Shown: positions 17,943 to 26,932 of the stretch, one piece after another
How the letters are laid out: each line of letters starts with the position of its first letter
Numbering within the stretch: position 1 is the first letter of the stretch
Translations under genes and position numbers: made by a program
The notes under the pieces: generated by a model
The model's input: only the letters and a program-made list of their open reading frames with translations
What the model was told of the DNA's origin: nothing
The model's database searches: none
Assembly: GCF_002210165.1 (NCBI RefSeq)
Contig: NZ_AQQP01000014.1
Span: 1-64,000 of the forward strand
Direction: 5' to 3'
Length of the DNA stretch: 64,000 nucleotides
Source: Phaeobacter sp. 22II1-1F12B
Lineage (GTDB): Bacteria; Pseudomonadota; Alphaproteobacteria; Rhodobacterales; Rhodobacteraceae

Positions 17943-18332
17943 ATGGCTCGCGAAAAGACACGCACCAAGCGTAAGGTTTCCAAGAACATCGCCGCTGGCG
18001 TTGCTCATGTGAACTCGTCGTTCAACAACACCAAAATCCTGATCTCTGACGTGCAGGGCAACGCGATCTCCTGGTCGTCCGCCGGCACCATGGGCTTCAA
18101 AGGCTCGCGGAAATCGACACCCTACGCAGCTCAGATGGCTGCCGAGGATGCAGGCCGCAAGGCTCAGGAACATGGCGTCAAGACGCTCGAAGTCGAAGTT
18201 CAGGGCCCCGGTTCGGGTCGTGAATCGGCACTTCGTGCCCTGGCCGCTGTCGGTTTCAACATCACGTCGATTCGTGACGTGACTCCGATGGCCCACAACG
18301 GCTGCCGCCCGCCAAAGCGTCGCCGCGTCTGA
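17943..18332 (+). CDS. rpsK: 30S ribosomal protein S11
   Basis: 129 residues; [22 protein letters not shown] and [11 protein letters not shown] are diagnostic of S11, which lies in the platform near the mRNA exit. It is 12 bases behind rpsM. rpsD, often next in other phyla, is absent as is usual in Alphaproteobacteria. Confidence 0.97.
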   Translation: MAREKTRTKRKVSKNIAAGVAHVNSSFNNTKILISDVQGNAISWSSAGTMGFKGSRKSTPYAAQMAAEDAGRKAQEHGVKTLEVEVQGPGSGRESALRALAAVGFNITSIRDVTPMAHNGCRPPKRRRV

Positions 18333-18348
18333 TACCAGATTTATAAAC

Positions 18349-18378
18349 TGGGGCTGCGCAGTTTTTTGCGCGGCCCCA
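18349..18378 (+). terminator. Hairpin between rpsK and rpoA
   Basis: TGGGGCTGCGCA pairs perfectly over 12 bp (one G-T) with TGCGCGGCCCCA around the loop GTTTTT. A loose T-rich stretch follows. It may terminate part of the rpsM-rpsK transcripts or attenuate rpoA. Confidence 0.6.
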
Positions 18379-18448
18379 TTACGTCATTTTAAACCTCGGG
18401 CGTCGGCACCTTCGTGGACATGGGGCGCGGACAGGAATGGAGGGACAC

Positions 18449-19465
18449 ATGATCCATAAGAATTGGGCAGAACTCATCAAGCCGACCCAGCTTGACGTCA
18501 AGCCGGGTAACGATCCCGCACGTCTTGCGACGGTTGTGGCTGAACCGCTCGAGCGCGGCTTTGGTCTGACGCTTGGCAACGCGCTGCGTCGTATCCTGAT
18601 GTCGTCGCTTCAGGGCGCCGCCATCACCTCGGTCCAGATCGACAACGTGCTGCACGAATTTTCGTCCGTTGCCGGTGTGCGCGAAGACGTAACCGACATC
18701 ATCCTGAACCTCAAGCAGGTCGCCCTGCGCATGGAAGTCGAAGGCCCCAAGCGCCTTTCGATCAATGCCAAAGGCCCGGCAGTCGTCACCGCCGGTGACA
18801 TCAGCGAAAGCGCCGGGATCGAGATCCTGAACCGCGATCACGTGATCTGCCACCTCGACGATGGCGCCGACCTGTTCATGGAACTGACCGTCAACACCGG
18901 CAAAGGCTATGTCGCGGCTGAAAAGAACAAGCCCGAAGATGCGCCCATCGGCCTGATCCCGATCGATGCGATCTATTCGCCGGTCAAGAAAGTGTCCTAT
19001 GACGTGCAGCCGACCCGTGAAGGTCAGGTGCTCGACTATGACAAGCTGACCATGAAGGTCGAAACCGATGGCTCGATCACCCCGGACGATGCCGTGGCAT
19101 TCGCTGCGCGTATCCTTCAGGATCAGCTGTCGATCTTCGTGAACTTCGACGAACCCGAATCCGCTGGCCGTCAGGACGACGACGACGGGCTCGAGTTCAA
19201 CCCGCTCCTGCTCAAGAAAGTCGACGAGCTGGAACTGTCCGTACGTTCGGCCAACTGCCTAAAGAACGATAACATCGTTTACATTGGCGATCTGATCCAG
19301 AAGACCGAAGCCGAGATGCTCCGCACCCCGAACTTTGGCCGTAAGTCGCTGAACGAGATCAAGGAAGTCCTGTCCGGCATGGGGCTGCACCTTGGCATGG
19401 ACGTCGAGGACTGGCCGCCCGACAACATCGAAGATCTGGCGAAAAAGTTCGAAGACGCCTTTTAA
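18449..19465 (+). CDS. rpoA: DNA-directed RNA polymerase subunit alpha
   Basis: 338 residues from [12 protein letters not shown]; the ATG at 18449 is chosen because GGAGGG lies 5 bases before it, whereas the ATG at 18437 would place that sequence inside the gene. [19 protein letters not shown] is the N-terminal dimerisation signature, and the C-terminal domain [22 protein letters not shown]...[14 protein letters not shown] binds UP elements and activators. Confidence 0.97.
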   Translation: MIHKNWAELIKPTQLDVKPGNDPARLATVVAEPLERGFGLTLGNALRRILMSSLQGAAITSVQIDNVLHEFSSVAGVREDVTDIILNLKQVALRMEVEGPKRLSINAKGPAVVTAGDISESAGIEILNRDHVICHLDDGADLFMELTVNTGKGYVAAEKNKPEDAPIGLIPIDAIYSPVKKVSYDVQPTREGQVLDYDKLTMKVETDGSITPDDAVAFAARILQDQLSIFVNFDEPESAGRQDDDDGLEFNPLLLKKVDELELSVRSANCLKNDNIVYIGDLIQKTEAEMLRTPNFGRKSLNEIKEVLSGMGLHLGMDVEDWPPDNIEDLAKKFEDAF

Positions 19466-19496
19466 TTGATGCACGCCCCGATGTACGGGGGGTGTA

Positions 19497-19523
19497 CAGG
19501 GGGTGCACAGATGTCACCCCCTG
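19497..19523 (+). promoter_or_regulatory. Hairpin between rpoA and rplQ
   Basis: CAGGGGGTG pairs perfectly with CACCCCCTG (9 bp, loop CACAGATGT), followed by AAAAA rather than T. The surrounding gap (166 bases) is rich in GGGG/CCCC tracts. It is probably RNA processing or leader structure for rplQ. Confidence 0.45.
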
Positions 19524-19630
19524 AAAAATGCCCGGAATAGGCCGGGGAAAACACGGGCAATCCCGCCCCAACAGAACCGCTGACACGCATCGGCGGTCGT
19601 ACAAAGCATAAGCTGAGAAGGAACTAGAAA

Positions 19631-20050
19631 ATGCGTCACGCACGTGGTTACCGCCGCCTGAACCGCACCCATGAACACCGCAAGGCGCTGTTCGCGAACA
19701 TGGCCGGCTCGCTCATCGAACATGAGCAGATCAAGACGACCCTGCCCAAGGCAAAAGAACTTCGCCCGATCATCGAAAAGATGATCACGCTCGCCAAGCG
19801 CGGCGACCTGCACGCCCGTCGTCAGGCTTCGTCCAAGCTGAAGGAAGAGCAGTACGTCGCGAAGCTTTTTGACGTTCTGGGCCCGCGTTACAAGGACCGT
19901 CAGGGCGGCTACGTCCGCGTCCTCAAAGCCGGTTTCCGTTATGGCGATATGGCTCCGATGGCGATCATCGAATTCGTCGACCGTGACCGCGACGCCAAGG
20001 GCGCCGCAGACAAGGCACGCGTCGCAGCCGAGGCAGACGCCGAGGAATAA
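19631..20050 (+). CDS. rplQ: 50S ribosomal protein L17
   Basis: 139 residues: [24 protein letters not shown] and [23 protein letters not shown] identify L17. A short acidic/Ala tail follows the conserved domain, as is common in Rhodobacteraceae. It is the last ribosomal gene of the cluster. Confidence 0.97.
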   Translation: MRHARGYRRLNRTHEHRKALFANMAGSLIEHEQIKTTLPKAKELRPIIEKMITLAKRGDLHARRQASSKLKEEQYVAKLFDVLGPRYKDRQGGYVRVLKAGFRYGDMAPMAIIEFVDRDRDAKGAADKARVAAEADAEE

Positions 20051-20073
20051 TCCTTTACGGGATTGAGATTAAG

Positions 20074-20107
20074 AAAGGCGCCGGGCAGAAACCCGGCGCC
20101 TTTTTTC
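20074..20107 (+). terminator. Rho-independent terminator closing the ribosomal cluster
   Basis: AAAGGCGCCGGG pairs perfectly over 12 bp with CCCGGCGCCTTT (loop CAGAAA), followed by more T. The convergent minus-strand gene ends 22 bases beyond, so it may act in both directions. Confidence 0.92.
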
Positions 20108-20129
20108 TTGTCCAAAGCATGTGCCCGCA

Positions 20130-20600
20130 TCAGGTCAGTTCGGTCTGACGCTCATCCAGTTCCTTCTTGACCAGTTCCTCGATCTTATTGACCGGGTGGT
20201 TGGTCAGTGTTTTTGGAATCTCGGCCACGACCTTGTCGGTCACTTCTTTGTGCATGTCATCGCGCAGATTGCCGAGCACCTGAGGCGAGGCCACGATGAT
20301 CAGCCTGTCGAACTCGCCCTTATGGGCTTTTTCATACAGGATGTCGGACAGGTGGTGCGCAAAGCGTTCCTTTTGCAGCTCGTGCCAGTCGGTGTCGTCC
20401 ATCGCCGAGCGTTGCTGCACGCCGGTATCATTCATCCGGCCCGGCCGGTTGGCCGACTGCGCCTCGTCGGACGGGTTTTCCTGTTCTTCGCTTTCCATCA
20501 CGTCGAGGTTCGGGTTCTCGTGATCGGTCAGGTTGCGCAGGAACAGCGCTTTTTCGCTATCGGTTACCACAACCCACGTGTTTTCTTTTATTCTGGCCAT
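20130..20600 (-). CDS. Host attachment family protein
   Basis: 156 residues from MARIKENTWVVVTDSEKALFLRN; the start at 20600 is chosen because GGAGG lies 5 bases upstream of it. The N-terminal strand, the central HELQKERFAHHLSDILYEKAHKGEFDRLIIVASPQVLGNLR and the C-terminal VVAEIPKTLTNHPVNKIEELVKKEL match the host-attachment (Host_attach, PF10116-type) family first named from Agrobacterium. The fold is related to release-factor-like proteins; actual biochemical role is unknown. Cytoplasmic, no signal peptide. Confidence 0.8.
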   Translation of the reverse strand: MARIKENTWVVVTDSEKALFLRNLTDHENPNLDVMESEEQENPSDEAQSANRPGRMNDTGVQQRSAMDDTDWHELQKERFAHHLSDILYEKAHKGEFDRLIIVASPQVLGNLRDDMHKEVTDKVVAEIPKTLTNHPVNKIEELVKKELDERQTELT

Positions 20601-20645
20601 GTTTGCCTCCATTCATGCCTTGCGGAATTTGAATTGCCGAGCGTT

Positions 20646-20879
20646 TCAGCTGCCGGTCCCGTGATGACCGCCAAGGTTGCCCTGACCCTTTTCATCAGAC
20701 TTGTGAACACGGGTCGTTCCTGCATCGTCGCCTTTTTCGGCGCGTTTTAGCAAGTCTCGCGTGCCAACCTTGCGTTCCAGATTGCCGCCAGCGCGGCCGC
20801 CTTGATCCGGAGTCTCTACATCATCGATGAATTTTTCGGTTTCGCGGGTTCCATCCTGAGAGCGGTGTCTTTCCGCCAT
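20646..20879 (-). CDS. Small hydrophilic protein of unknown function
   Basis: 77 residues, nearly all charged or Gly-rich (MAERHRSQDGTRETEKFIDD...GQGNLGGHHGTGS), no hydrophobic core, so probably disordered. GGAGGC lies just before its start, which supports real translation. It is 45 bases upstream of the host-attachment gene on the same strand and may be co-transcribed. No family is recognised. Confidence 0.6.
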   Translation of the reverse strand: MAERHRSQDGTRETEKFIDDVETPDQGGRAGGNLERKVGTRDLLKRAEKGDDAGTTRVHKSDEKGQGNLGGHHGTGS

Positions 20880-20997
20880 ATCAGCCTCCTTTGGTCATGC
20901 GCTGAACCAACGATCCGGCGCGGCGATTGTTCCACCGCTGATGGCTTGCAAACCCGGTCGGGCTGGGCATATCAGAGGCTATCTCGGAGGGTTACGA

Positions 20998-22392
20998 ATG
21001 CGACATATCCTGCTTGCCACCCTGCTGCTGGTCACACCGGCGTTGGCTGCGCCGCCGGTAATGGCGGAAACCCGGATACCGCAGAACCAGGCCGAAATCG
21101 CGCTTGGCTTTGCGCCGCTGGTCCGGCGTGCCGCTCCGGCGGTGGTGAACATTTACGCCCGCCGCGTGGTCGAGGCACAGGCCAGCCCCTTTGCGGGCGA
21201 TCCGTTTTTCGAGCAGTTCTTTCAGGGCTTCGGTAAACCGCAGCCGCGGGTTCAGAACTCGCTTGGCTCCGGCGTGATCCTTTCCGCGGACGGAATCGTC
21301 GTGTCGAATTTTCACGTGGTGGGGCAGGCCACGGATATCCGCGTCGTGATGACCGACCGGCGGGAATATTCGGCGCATGTGGTTTTGGCCGATCAGGAAT
21401 CCGATCTGGCGATCCTGCAACTCGATGGCGCGGCCGACTTGCCGCATCTCGATCTGCGCGATTCCGACCATGTCGAGGTGGGCGAACTGGCGCTTGCCAT
21501 CGGCAACCCCTTTGGCGTCGGGCAGACCGTGACCAGCGGGATCGTCTCGGGTCTGGCGCGCTCCGGCATGGCAACCGGCAATGCGCGCGGCTACTTCCTG
21601 CAGACCGACGCGCCGATCAACCCGGGCAACTCGGGCGGGGCGCTGATTGACGTGAATGGCGCTCTGATCGGGATCAACACCTCGATCCTCAGCCGTTCGG
21701 GCGGGTCGAACGGGATCGGCTTTGCCATCCCGTCAAACCTTGTTGCGGAATTCGTCAAGCAAGCCCGCGATGGCGAAGAGGATTTCCAGCGCCCTTGGGC
21801 CGGGATGGCCGGTCAGCCGGTGGACAGCGACCTTGCGGGGTCGCTGGGACTGAGCGTGCCCGATGGGATCATCATCTCGGACCTTCATGCCGACAGCCCT
21901 TTTGCCGCCGCCGGATTCGAGGTTGGCGACGTGATCACCCATGTGGCCGGTCAGCCGGTCAATTCGCCCTCCGAGATGATCTTTCGCATGACCGTCACCG
22001 GCATTGGCAATACGGCCATGGTCACCCGTGTCCGTGATGGCCGCGCCGCAGAGATCGAAGTCGCGATGGAACCTGCGCCCGACACGCCCCCGTCGCAGGA
22101 ACTCACGCTGAGCGACGACACGGTGCTACCGCAGTTGCAGGTCGCGCGGATCAATCCGGCGCTGATTGCGCGTTATGGTCTGCCGCTTGATATCAATGGC
22201 GTCCTGATCACCGACACCGGCCCCTATGGGGCACGGGCCGGGTTGAAACCGCTCGACATCATCCGCGCGATCAATGGCGACCCTATCGAGACGACCGCCG
22301 AGGTCGAAGAGGTGCTCAGCGATCCGGGCCGCTGGGTGCAGCTTGATCTGGAAAGGGCCGGGCGGCTGTTGTCGCTCCGGTTCCGGCTGTAA
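20998..22392 (+). CDS. Do-type (DegP/MucD-like) periplasmic serine protease
   Basis: 464 residues from the ATG at 20998, preceded by GGAGG. A Sec signal peptide ends near VMA-ET (residue 23). The trypsin-like domain has the triad His106 (SNFHVVG), Asp136 (ESDLAIL) and Ser212 (PGNSGGAL). Two PDZ domains follow (about 270-350 and 375-460). It degrades or chaperones misfolded envelope proteins. First gene of a compact run with rarA, 3 bases downstream. Length fits the family. Confidence 0.93.
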   Translation: MRHILLATLLLVTPALAAPPVMAETRIPQNQAEIALGFAPLVRRAAPAVVNIYARRVVEAQASPFAGDPFFEQFFQGFGKPQPRVQNSLGSGVILSADGIVVSNFHVVGQATDIRVVMTDRREYSAHVVLADQESDLAILQLDGAADLPHLDLRDSDHVEVGELALAIGNPFGVGQTVTSGIVSGLARSGMATGNARGYFLQTDAPINPGNSGGALIDVNGALIGINTSILSRSGGSNGIGFAIPSNLVAEFVKQARDGEEDFQRPWAGMAGQPVDSDLAGSLGLSVPDGIIISDLHADSPFAAAGFEVGDVITHVAGQPVNSPSEMIFRMTVTGIGNTAMVTRVRDGRAAEIEVAMEPAPDTPPSQELTLSDDTVLPQLQVARINPALIARYGLPLDINGVLITDTGPYGARAGLKPLDIIRAINGDPIETTAEVEEVLSDPGRWVQLDLERAGRLLSLRFRL

Positions 22393-22395
22393 CCG

Positions 22396-23718
22396 GTGGC
22401 GGATCTTTTCGACAAGGGAGACGCGCCCGCCGAGCCCGAACGCAACCGACCGCTGGCCGACCGGCTGCGGCCGCAGTCGCTGGGCGAGGTAATCGGACAA
22501 GAGCAGGTGCTGGGGCCGGACGCACCGCTGGGTGCGATGCTGGCGGCGGGCAGTCTGGGCAGCCTGATCCTCTGGGGGCCGCCGGGCGTGGGCAAGACCA
22601 CCATCGCCCGTCTGCTGGCAGACGCGAGCGATCTGCATTTCGTTCAGATCAGTGCGATTTTCACCGGCGTGGCGGATCTCAAGAAAGTCTTCGAGGCGGC
22701 CAAGATACGGCGGGGCAACGGGCAGGGGACGCTTCTGTTCGTTGACGAGATCCACCGTTTCAACAAGGCGCAGCAGGATGGATTCCTTCCTTACATGGAA
22801 GACGGCACCATCATGCTGATCGGCGCCACGACCGAGAACCCCTCGTTCGAGCTGAACGCCGCTTTGTTGAGCCGGGCGCAGGTGTTGGTGCTCGAACGGT
22901 TGTCCCCGGCTGATCTTGAACGGCTGACCCAGCGGGCAGAGAAAGAGCTTGGCCGTCCGCTGCCCCTGACCGGCGCGGCGCGGGATACGCTGCACGAGAT
23001 GGCCGATGGGGATGGGCGGGCGCTTTTGAACCTGATCGAGCAGGTCACCGCGTGGAAGATCGACACCCCGTTGGACCCGACGGCGCTTGGCGCTCGGCTG
23101 ATGCGACGGGCGAGTAAATACGACAAGTCGGGAGATGAGCATTACAACCTGATCTCGGCCCTGCATAAATCGGTGCGCGGGTCCGACCCGGACGCGGCGC
23201 TTTACTGGTTCGCGCGGATGCTGACGGGGGGCGAAGATCCGCGCTATCTGGCGCGGCGTATCCTGCGCATGGCGATCGAGGATATCGGTCTTGCCGATCC
23301 GCAGGCCCAGACGGTCTGCCAGCACGCATGGGAAACCTATGAACGGCTCGGTAGCCCCGAGGGCGAGTTGGCGCTGGGACAGGCGGTTGCCTATCTCGCG
23401 CTCGCGCCGAAGTCGAACGCAGGATACGTGGCCTACAAGGCGGCAATGCAACTGGCGAAAAAGACCGGATCGGCCCCGCCGCCCAAACATATCCTGAACG
23501 CGCCCACGTCGATGATGAAAGATCAGGGCTATGGCGCGGGCTATGCCTATGACCACGATGCAGAGGATGCGTTTTCCGGGCAGAACTATTTCCCGGATGA
23601 CGTCAAACGCCCGGTGCTCTATGCCCCGGTCGAGCGCGGATTCGAGCGCGAATTGAAAAAGCGGGTGGATTGGTTCGCGAAAAAGCGCGCCGAACGCCAG
23701 CGACAGGACAAGGAATGA
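22396..23718 (+). CDS. rarA: Replication-associated recombination protein A (AAA ATPase)
   Basis: 440 residues, GTG start 3 bases after the protease stop. PLADRLRPQSLGEVIGQEQVLGP, Walker A GPPGVGKTTIARL (about residues 61-73), Walker B LLFVDEIHRF and the GATTENPSFELNAALLSRAQV sensor region identify RarA/MgsA. It acts at stalled replication forks with SSB. The C-terminal tetramerisation region ending YFPDDV...YAPVERGFERELKKR is intact. Confidence 0.94.
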   Translation: MADLFDKGDAPAEPERNRPLADRLRPQSLGEVIGQEQVLGPDAPLGAMLAAGSLGSLILWGPPGVGKTTIARLLADASDLHFVQISAIFTGVADLKKVFEAAKIRRGNGQGTLLFVDEIHRFNKAQQDGFLPYMEDGTIMLIGATTENPSFELNAALLSRAQVLVLERLSPADLERLTQRAEKELGRPLPLTGAARDTLHEMADGDGRALLNLIEQVTAWKIDTPLDPTALGARLMRRASKYDKSGDEHYNLISALHKSVRGSDPDAALYWFARMLTGGEDPRYLARRILRMAIEDIGLADPQAQTVCQHAWETYERLGSPEGELALGQAVAYLALAPKSNAGYVAYKAAMQLAKKTGSAPPPKHILNAPTSMMKDQGYGAGYAYDHDAEDAFSGQNYFPDDVKRPVLYAPVERGFERELKKRVDWFAKKRAERQRQDKE

Positions 23719-23722
23719 CCCC

Positions 23723-24064
23723 ATGATCGAACGTTTCGACACCAACCAGCGGATGAGCCAGATCGTCAAGCACAACGACACCGTCTACCTCGCGGGGCAG
23801 GTTGCCAAGGGCGACAGCGTCGCGGCACAGACCCAGGGCTGCCTCGACCAGATCGACGCGCTGCTGGCCCGTGTCGGCTCGGACAAGACCAAGATCCTGC
23901 AGGCGGTGATCTGGATGGCCGACATGGCCGATTTCGCCGAAATGAACGCGGTCTGGGACGCATGGGTGCCCGAAGGTAACGCGCCCGCACGTGCGGCTGG
24001 CGAATCCAAGCTGGCGACCGAGGAGTTCCGCGTCGAGATCATCATCACGGCAGCCTGCAACTGA
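23723..24064 (+). CDS. RidA family protein
   Basis: 113 residues; NDTVYLAGQVAKGDSVAAQTQGCLDQIDALLARVGSDKTKILQAVIWMADM and the C-terminal PARAAGESKLATEEFRVEIIITA match the YjgF/RidA fold. The Arg in PAR at the active-site position and the terminal Glu-containing strand are kept, consistent with imine/enamine deaminase chemistry, but it belongs to a divergent subgroup, so substrate is uncertain. It lies 4 bases behind rarA. Confidence 0.88.
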   Translation: MIERFDTNQRMSQIVKHNDTVYLAGQVAKGDSVAAQTQGCLDQIDALLARVGSDKTKILQAVIWMADMADFAEMNAVWDAWVPEGNAPARAAGESKLATEEFRVEIIITAACN

Positions 24065-24118
24065 CCCACGGGCAGGGCCGCTTGACATCCGGCCCCGCAG
24101 GGGCGAGGGAGCGCGATC

Positions 24119-24499
24119 ATGATCCAGACCGTATCTCTTGTCGCCCTTGGCGGGGCCATTGGCGCTTCGCTGCGCTATCTTGCCGGCGTGGCGATCCTGC
24201 GCCTGATCGGCCAGCAGGCGATGCCGCTGGGCGTGATCTCGGTCAATATCGTCGGCTCGTTCCTGATGGGCGTCTTCGTGAGTGCAGCCGCGCAAAAGGG
24301 CCTGACCCATTACGGGCCCTTCGTGATGACGGGCATACTGGGCGGGTTCACCACGTTTTCTTCCTTTTCCCTTGAAACGATTACCTTGTTCGAACGGGGC
24401 GAAACCGGTTTGGCTGCCCTATATGTACTGTTGTCGGTGGCGGTTTCGATTGGCGCGCTGGCGCTTGGGATGTTTCTGACAAGAGGGCTCTGGGCATGA
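24119..24499 (+). CDS. crcB: Fluoride efflux channel CrcB (Fluc)
   Basis: 126 residues, four hydrophobic segments. GGAIGASLRYLAG, VNIVGSFLMGVF and GGFTTFSSFSLE are the Fluc signatures; the last includes the Phe box lining the fluoride path. It exports fluoride passively as a dual-topology dimer. No fluoride riboswitch was recognised in the 54-base gap upstream. The stop overlaps the next start (ATGA). Confidence 0.95.
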   Translation: MIQTVSLVALGGAIGASLRYLAGVAILRLIGQQAMPLGVISVNIVGSFLMGVFVSAAAQKGLTHYGPFVMTGILGGFTTFSSFSLETITLFERGETGLAALYVLLSVAVSIGALALGMFLTRGLWA

Positions 24500-25551
24500 G
24501 CGGTGTCAAGATGATCACGGTTGCGGATGATGACGGCGATCAGCGGCTCGACCGCTGGCTGCGGCGGATGTTTCCGCATGTAAGCCAGGGCCGTATCGAA
24601 AAGATGTGCCGCAAGGGCGAATTGCGCATTGACGGCGGACGGGTCAAGGGCTCGACCCGGCTTGTTCCCGGCCAGCAGGTGCGGATCCCGCCGCTGCCTG
24701 CAAGCGACAATAAACCGGCCCCCGCGCCGACCCGGGTTTCAGAGGCGGATGCCAAGATGATCCGGTCCTGCGTGATTTATCGCGACGATCACGTGATGGC
24801 GTTGAACAAGCCGCCGGGGCTGGCCGTGCAGGGCGGTTCGGGCCAGACGCGCCACGTGGACGGGCTCGCCGAGGCGCTGATGTTCGATCTCGACGAGAAA
24901 CCGCGCCTTGTGCACCGGATCGACAAGGATACCTCGGGCGTGTTGTTGCTCGCGCGGACGCGGTCGGTCGCGGCGGCTTTGACCGCCAGCTTCCGGCATC
25001 GCGAAACGCGCAAGATCTACTGGGCCGTTGTGGGGGGCGTGCCCCATCCCAAGGCCGGGACGATCAAGACCGGTCTGGTCAAAGCGCCGGGCCACGGATC
25101 GAAAGGCGAGGGGGAGAAGATGATCAACGTCCACCCCCGCGACATCGACGACACGCCGGGTGCAAAACGCGCGGTCAGCGAATACATGGTGATCGAAGCG
25201 GCGGCGAAACGAGCCGCTTGGATGGCCCTGACGCCGATCACCGGGCGGACGCACCAACTGCGGGCGCACATGGCCGAGCTTGGCCACCCGATCATTGGCG
25301 ACGGCAAATACGGCGGCTCGGCGCAGGAAAACCTTGGCGATGGCTGGGGCGCACAGCTTGGCGGCGACATTTCCAAGAAGCTGCACCTCCACGCGCGCTC
25401 GCTGACGATTGAACATCCGGTTTCCAAGGCAAAACTGCATATCACCGCGCCGCTGCCCGATCACATGCAGCACACATGGGATACCTTCCAATGGGAGACC
25501 CGCGACGTGCCCGAAGACCCGTTTGACGACGAAGCGTGGGAACAATGGTGA
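24496..25551 (+). CDS. RluA-family 23S rRNA pseudouridine synthase
   Basis: 351 residues. An S4 RNA-binding domain (DQRLDRWLRRMFPHVSQGRIEKMCRKGELRIDG) is followed by the catalytic motif HRIDKDTSGVLLLART with the nucleophilic Asp near residue 143, and GRTHQLRAHM further on. RluC-like in architecture and length, but which uridine it modifies cannot be read from sequence. Coupled by overlaps to crcB and to the HAD gene downstream. Confidence 0.92.
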   Translation: MSGVKMITVADDDGDQRLDRWLRRMFPHVSQGRIEKMCRKGELRIDGGRVKGSTRLVPGQQVRIPPLPASDNKPAPAPTRVSEADAKMIRSCVIYRDDHVMALNKPPGLAVQGGSGQTRHVDGLAEALMFDLDEKPRLVHRIDKDTSGVLLLARTRSVAAALTASFRHRETRKIYWAVVGGVPHPKAGTIKTGLVKAPGHGSKGEGEKMINVHPRDIDDTPGAKRAVSEYMVIEAAAKRAAWMALTPITGRTHQLRAHMAELGHPIIGDGKYGGSAQENLGDGWGAQLGGDISKKLHLHARSLTIEHPVSKAKLHITAPLPDHMQHTWDTFQWETRDVPEDPFDDEAWEQW

Positions 25552-26222
25552 AACTGGTCATTTTCGACGTGGACGGCACGCTGGTCGACAGCCAGGCTAC
25601 GATCCTTGGCGCGATGACGGCGGCCTTTGCCAGCCTCGACATGCCGGCGCCGGACCGGGCCGCAATTCTTTCGATTGTCGGCCTGTCGCTGGATCAGGCC
25701 ATGTTCCGGCTGGTGCCCGAGCGCCCGCAGGAAGAGCGCGATGCGCTTGTCGCAGGTTATCGCAATGCCTATGCCACGCACCGGGCGCAGACCGGCGCGG
25801 CGGCGGGGTCGCCGCTTTATCCCGGCGCGCTCGACGTGATCGAAACGCTTGCCGCGCGCGACGACGTGCTGCTGGGCATTGCCACCGGCAAATCGCGGCG
25901 GGGGCTGACGGCGCTGCTCGACGACCATGGGCTGGCAAAGCATTTCGTGACGACGCAGGTGGCGGATGACCATCCATCGAAACCGCACCCGTCGATGATC
26001 CTGACCGCGCTGGTCGAATCCGGTTGCGAAGCCGGGGATGCCGTGATGATCGGCGACACGAGTTATGACATGGAAATGGCCCGCAATGCCGGTGTCACCG
26101 GGATCGGTGTCGGCTGGGGCTATCACGCACCCGCAGAGCTTTCCAAGGCGACGCCGCATGTGCTGGACGATTTCGCCGGTTTGCCGGGGGTGCTTGAACA
26201 AATCTGGAAGGTCACCGCATGA
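25545..26222 (+). CDS. HAD-family phosphatase (Gph-like)
   Basis: 225 residues from the ATG at 25545, inside the last codons of the preceding gene. HAD motifs: FDVDGTLVDS (Asp8, Asp10), GIATGKSRRG, Lys in SKPHPSMIL, and MIGDTSYDMEMARNAG. The insert of helices after motif I makes it subclass IA, like phosphoglycolate phosphatase; substrate uncertain. Four-base overlap with the ATP12 gene. Confidence 0.9.
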   Translation: MVKLVIFDVDGTLVDSQATILGAMTAAFASLDMPAPDRAAILSIVGLSLDQAMFRLVPERPQEERDALVAGYRNAYATHRAQTGAAAGSPLYPGALDVIETLAARDDVLLGIATGKSRRGLTALLDDHGLAKHFVTTQVADDHPSKPHPSMILTALVESGCEAGDAVMIGDTSYDMEMARNAGVTGIGVGWGYHAPAELSKATPHVLDDFAGLPGVLEQIWKVTA

Positions 26223-26932
26223 GCGAATGGAAAGCACGCCGGTTCTGGAAAGCAGCCGAGGTTGCCGAGGCCGAGGAGGGCTATACGGTTCTCCTTGACG
26301 GTCGTTCGGTCAAGACGCCGAACAAGACGCTGCTGGTCGTGCCGGGGGCGGATATGGCGGCGGAAATCGCCCGTGAATGGGACGAACAGGAAGGCGTGAT
26401 CAACCCGCTTTCAATGCCCTTTACCCGGTCCGCGAATTCGGCGCTCGACAAGGTCGCGCCGCAAAAGGCCGAGGTCGCCGATATGCTTGCGGGCTATGGC
26501 GACAGCGATCTGCTTTGTTATCGCGCGGACGCCCCCGAGGAACTTGTCGCCCGGGAAAGCGCCGAATGGGATCCATTGCTCGATTGGGGTGCTGAAAATT
26601 TAGGCGCGCGGCTCGAGCCCCGCGTCGGCGTCATGCACGCCCCGCAGGATGAAACGGCGATGGCCCGCCTGTCCGCCCTTGTGCATGAGATGACCCATTT
26701 CGAATTGACCGGATTTCACGATCTTGTCAGCCTCTCCGGCTCGCTGGTTATCGGCTTCGCGGCGGCGCGAAATGAGCGCGGAATCGACGATCTCTGGAAC
26801 TTGTCGCGTCTGGACGAGCTCTGGCAAGAGGAACAATGGGGCGCCGATGACGAGGCGACCGAGATGGCCGAGATCAAGCATCAGGCCTTTGTTCACGCCA
26901 AGCGATTCTACGATCTCTCGCGTCCCGCCTAG
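26219..26932 (+). CDS. ATP12-family F1-ATPase assembly chaperone
   Basis: 237 residues. WKARRFWKAAEV...YTVLLDGRSVKTPNKTLLVVP, the WDEQEGVINPLSMPFTRSANSALDKV block and the C-terminal half with SALVHEMTHFELTGFHDLVSLSGSLVIGFA match ATP12, which binds the alpha subunit during F1 assembly in mitochondria and Alphaproteobacteria. It ends the overlapping gene run that starts at the protease. Confidence 0.92.
   Translation: MSEWKARRFWKAAEVAEAEEGYTVLLDGRSVKTPNKTLLVVPGADMAAEIAREWDEQEGVINPLSMPFTRSANSALDKVAPQKAEVADMLAGYGDSDLLCYRADAPEELVARESAEWDPLLDWGAENLGARLEPRVGVMHAPQDETAMARLSALVHEMTHFELTGFHDLVSLSGSLVIGFAAARNERGIDDLWNLSRLDELWQEEQWGADDEATEMAEIKHQAFVHAKRFYDLSRPA

Noticed and set aside
22126-23781. 551-codon minus-strand open frame opposite rarA
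   Set aside because: rarA motifs on the plus strand are complete; the antisense product matches nothing recognisable.
24065-24118. Fluoride riboswitch upstream of crcB
   Set aside because: The gap is only 54 bases and lacks a recognisable pseudoknot-forming fluoride aptamer.
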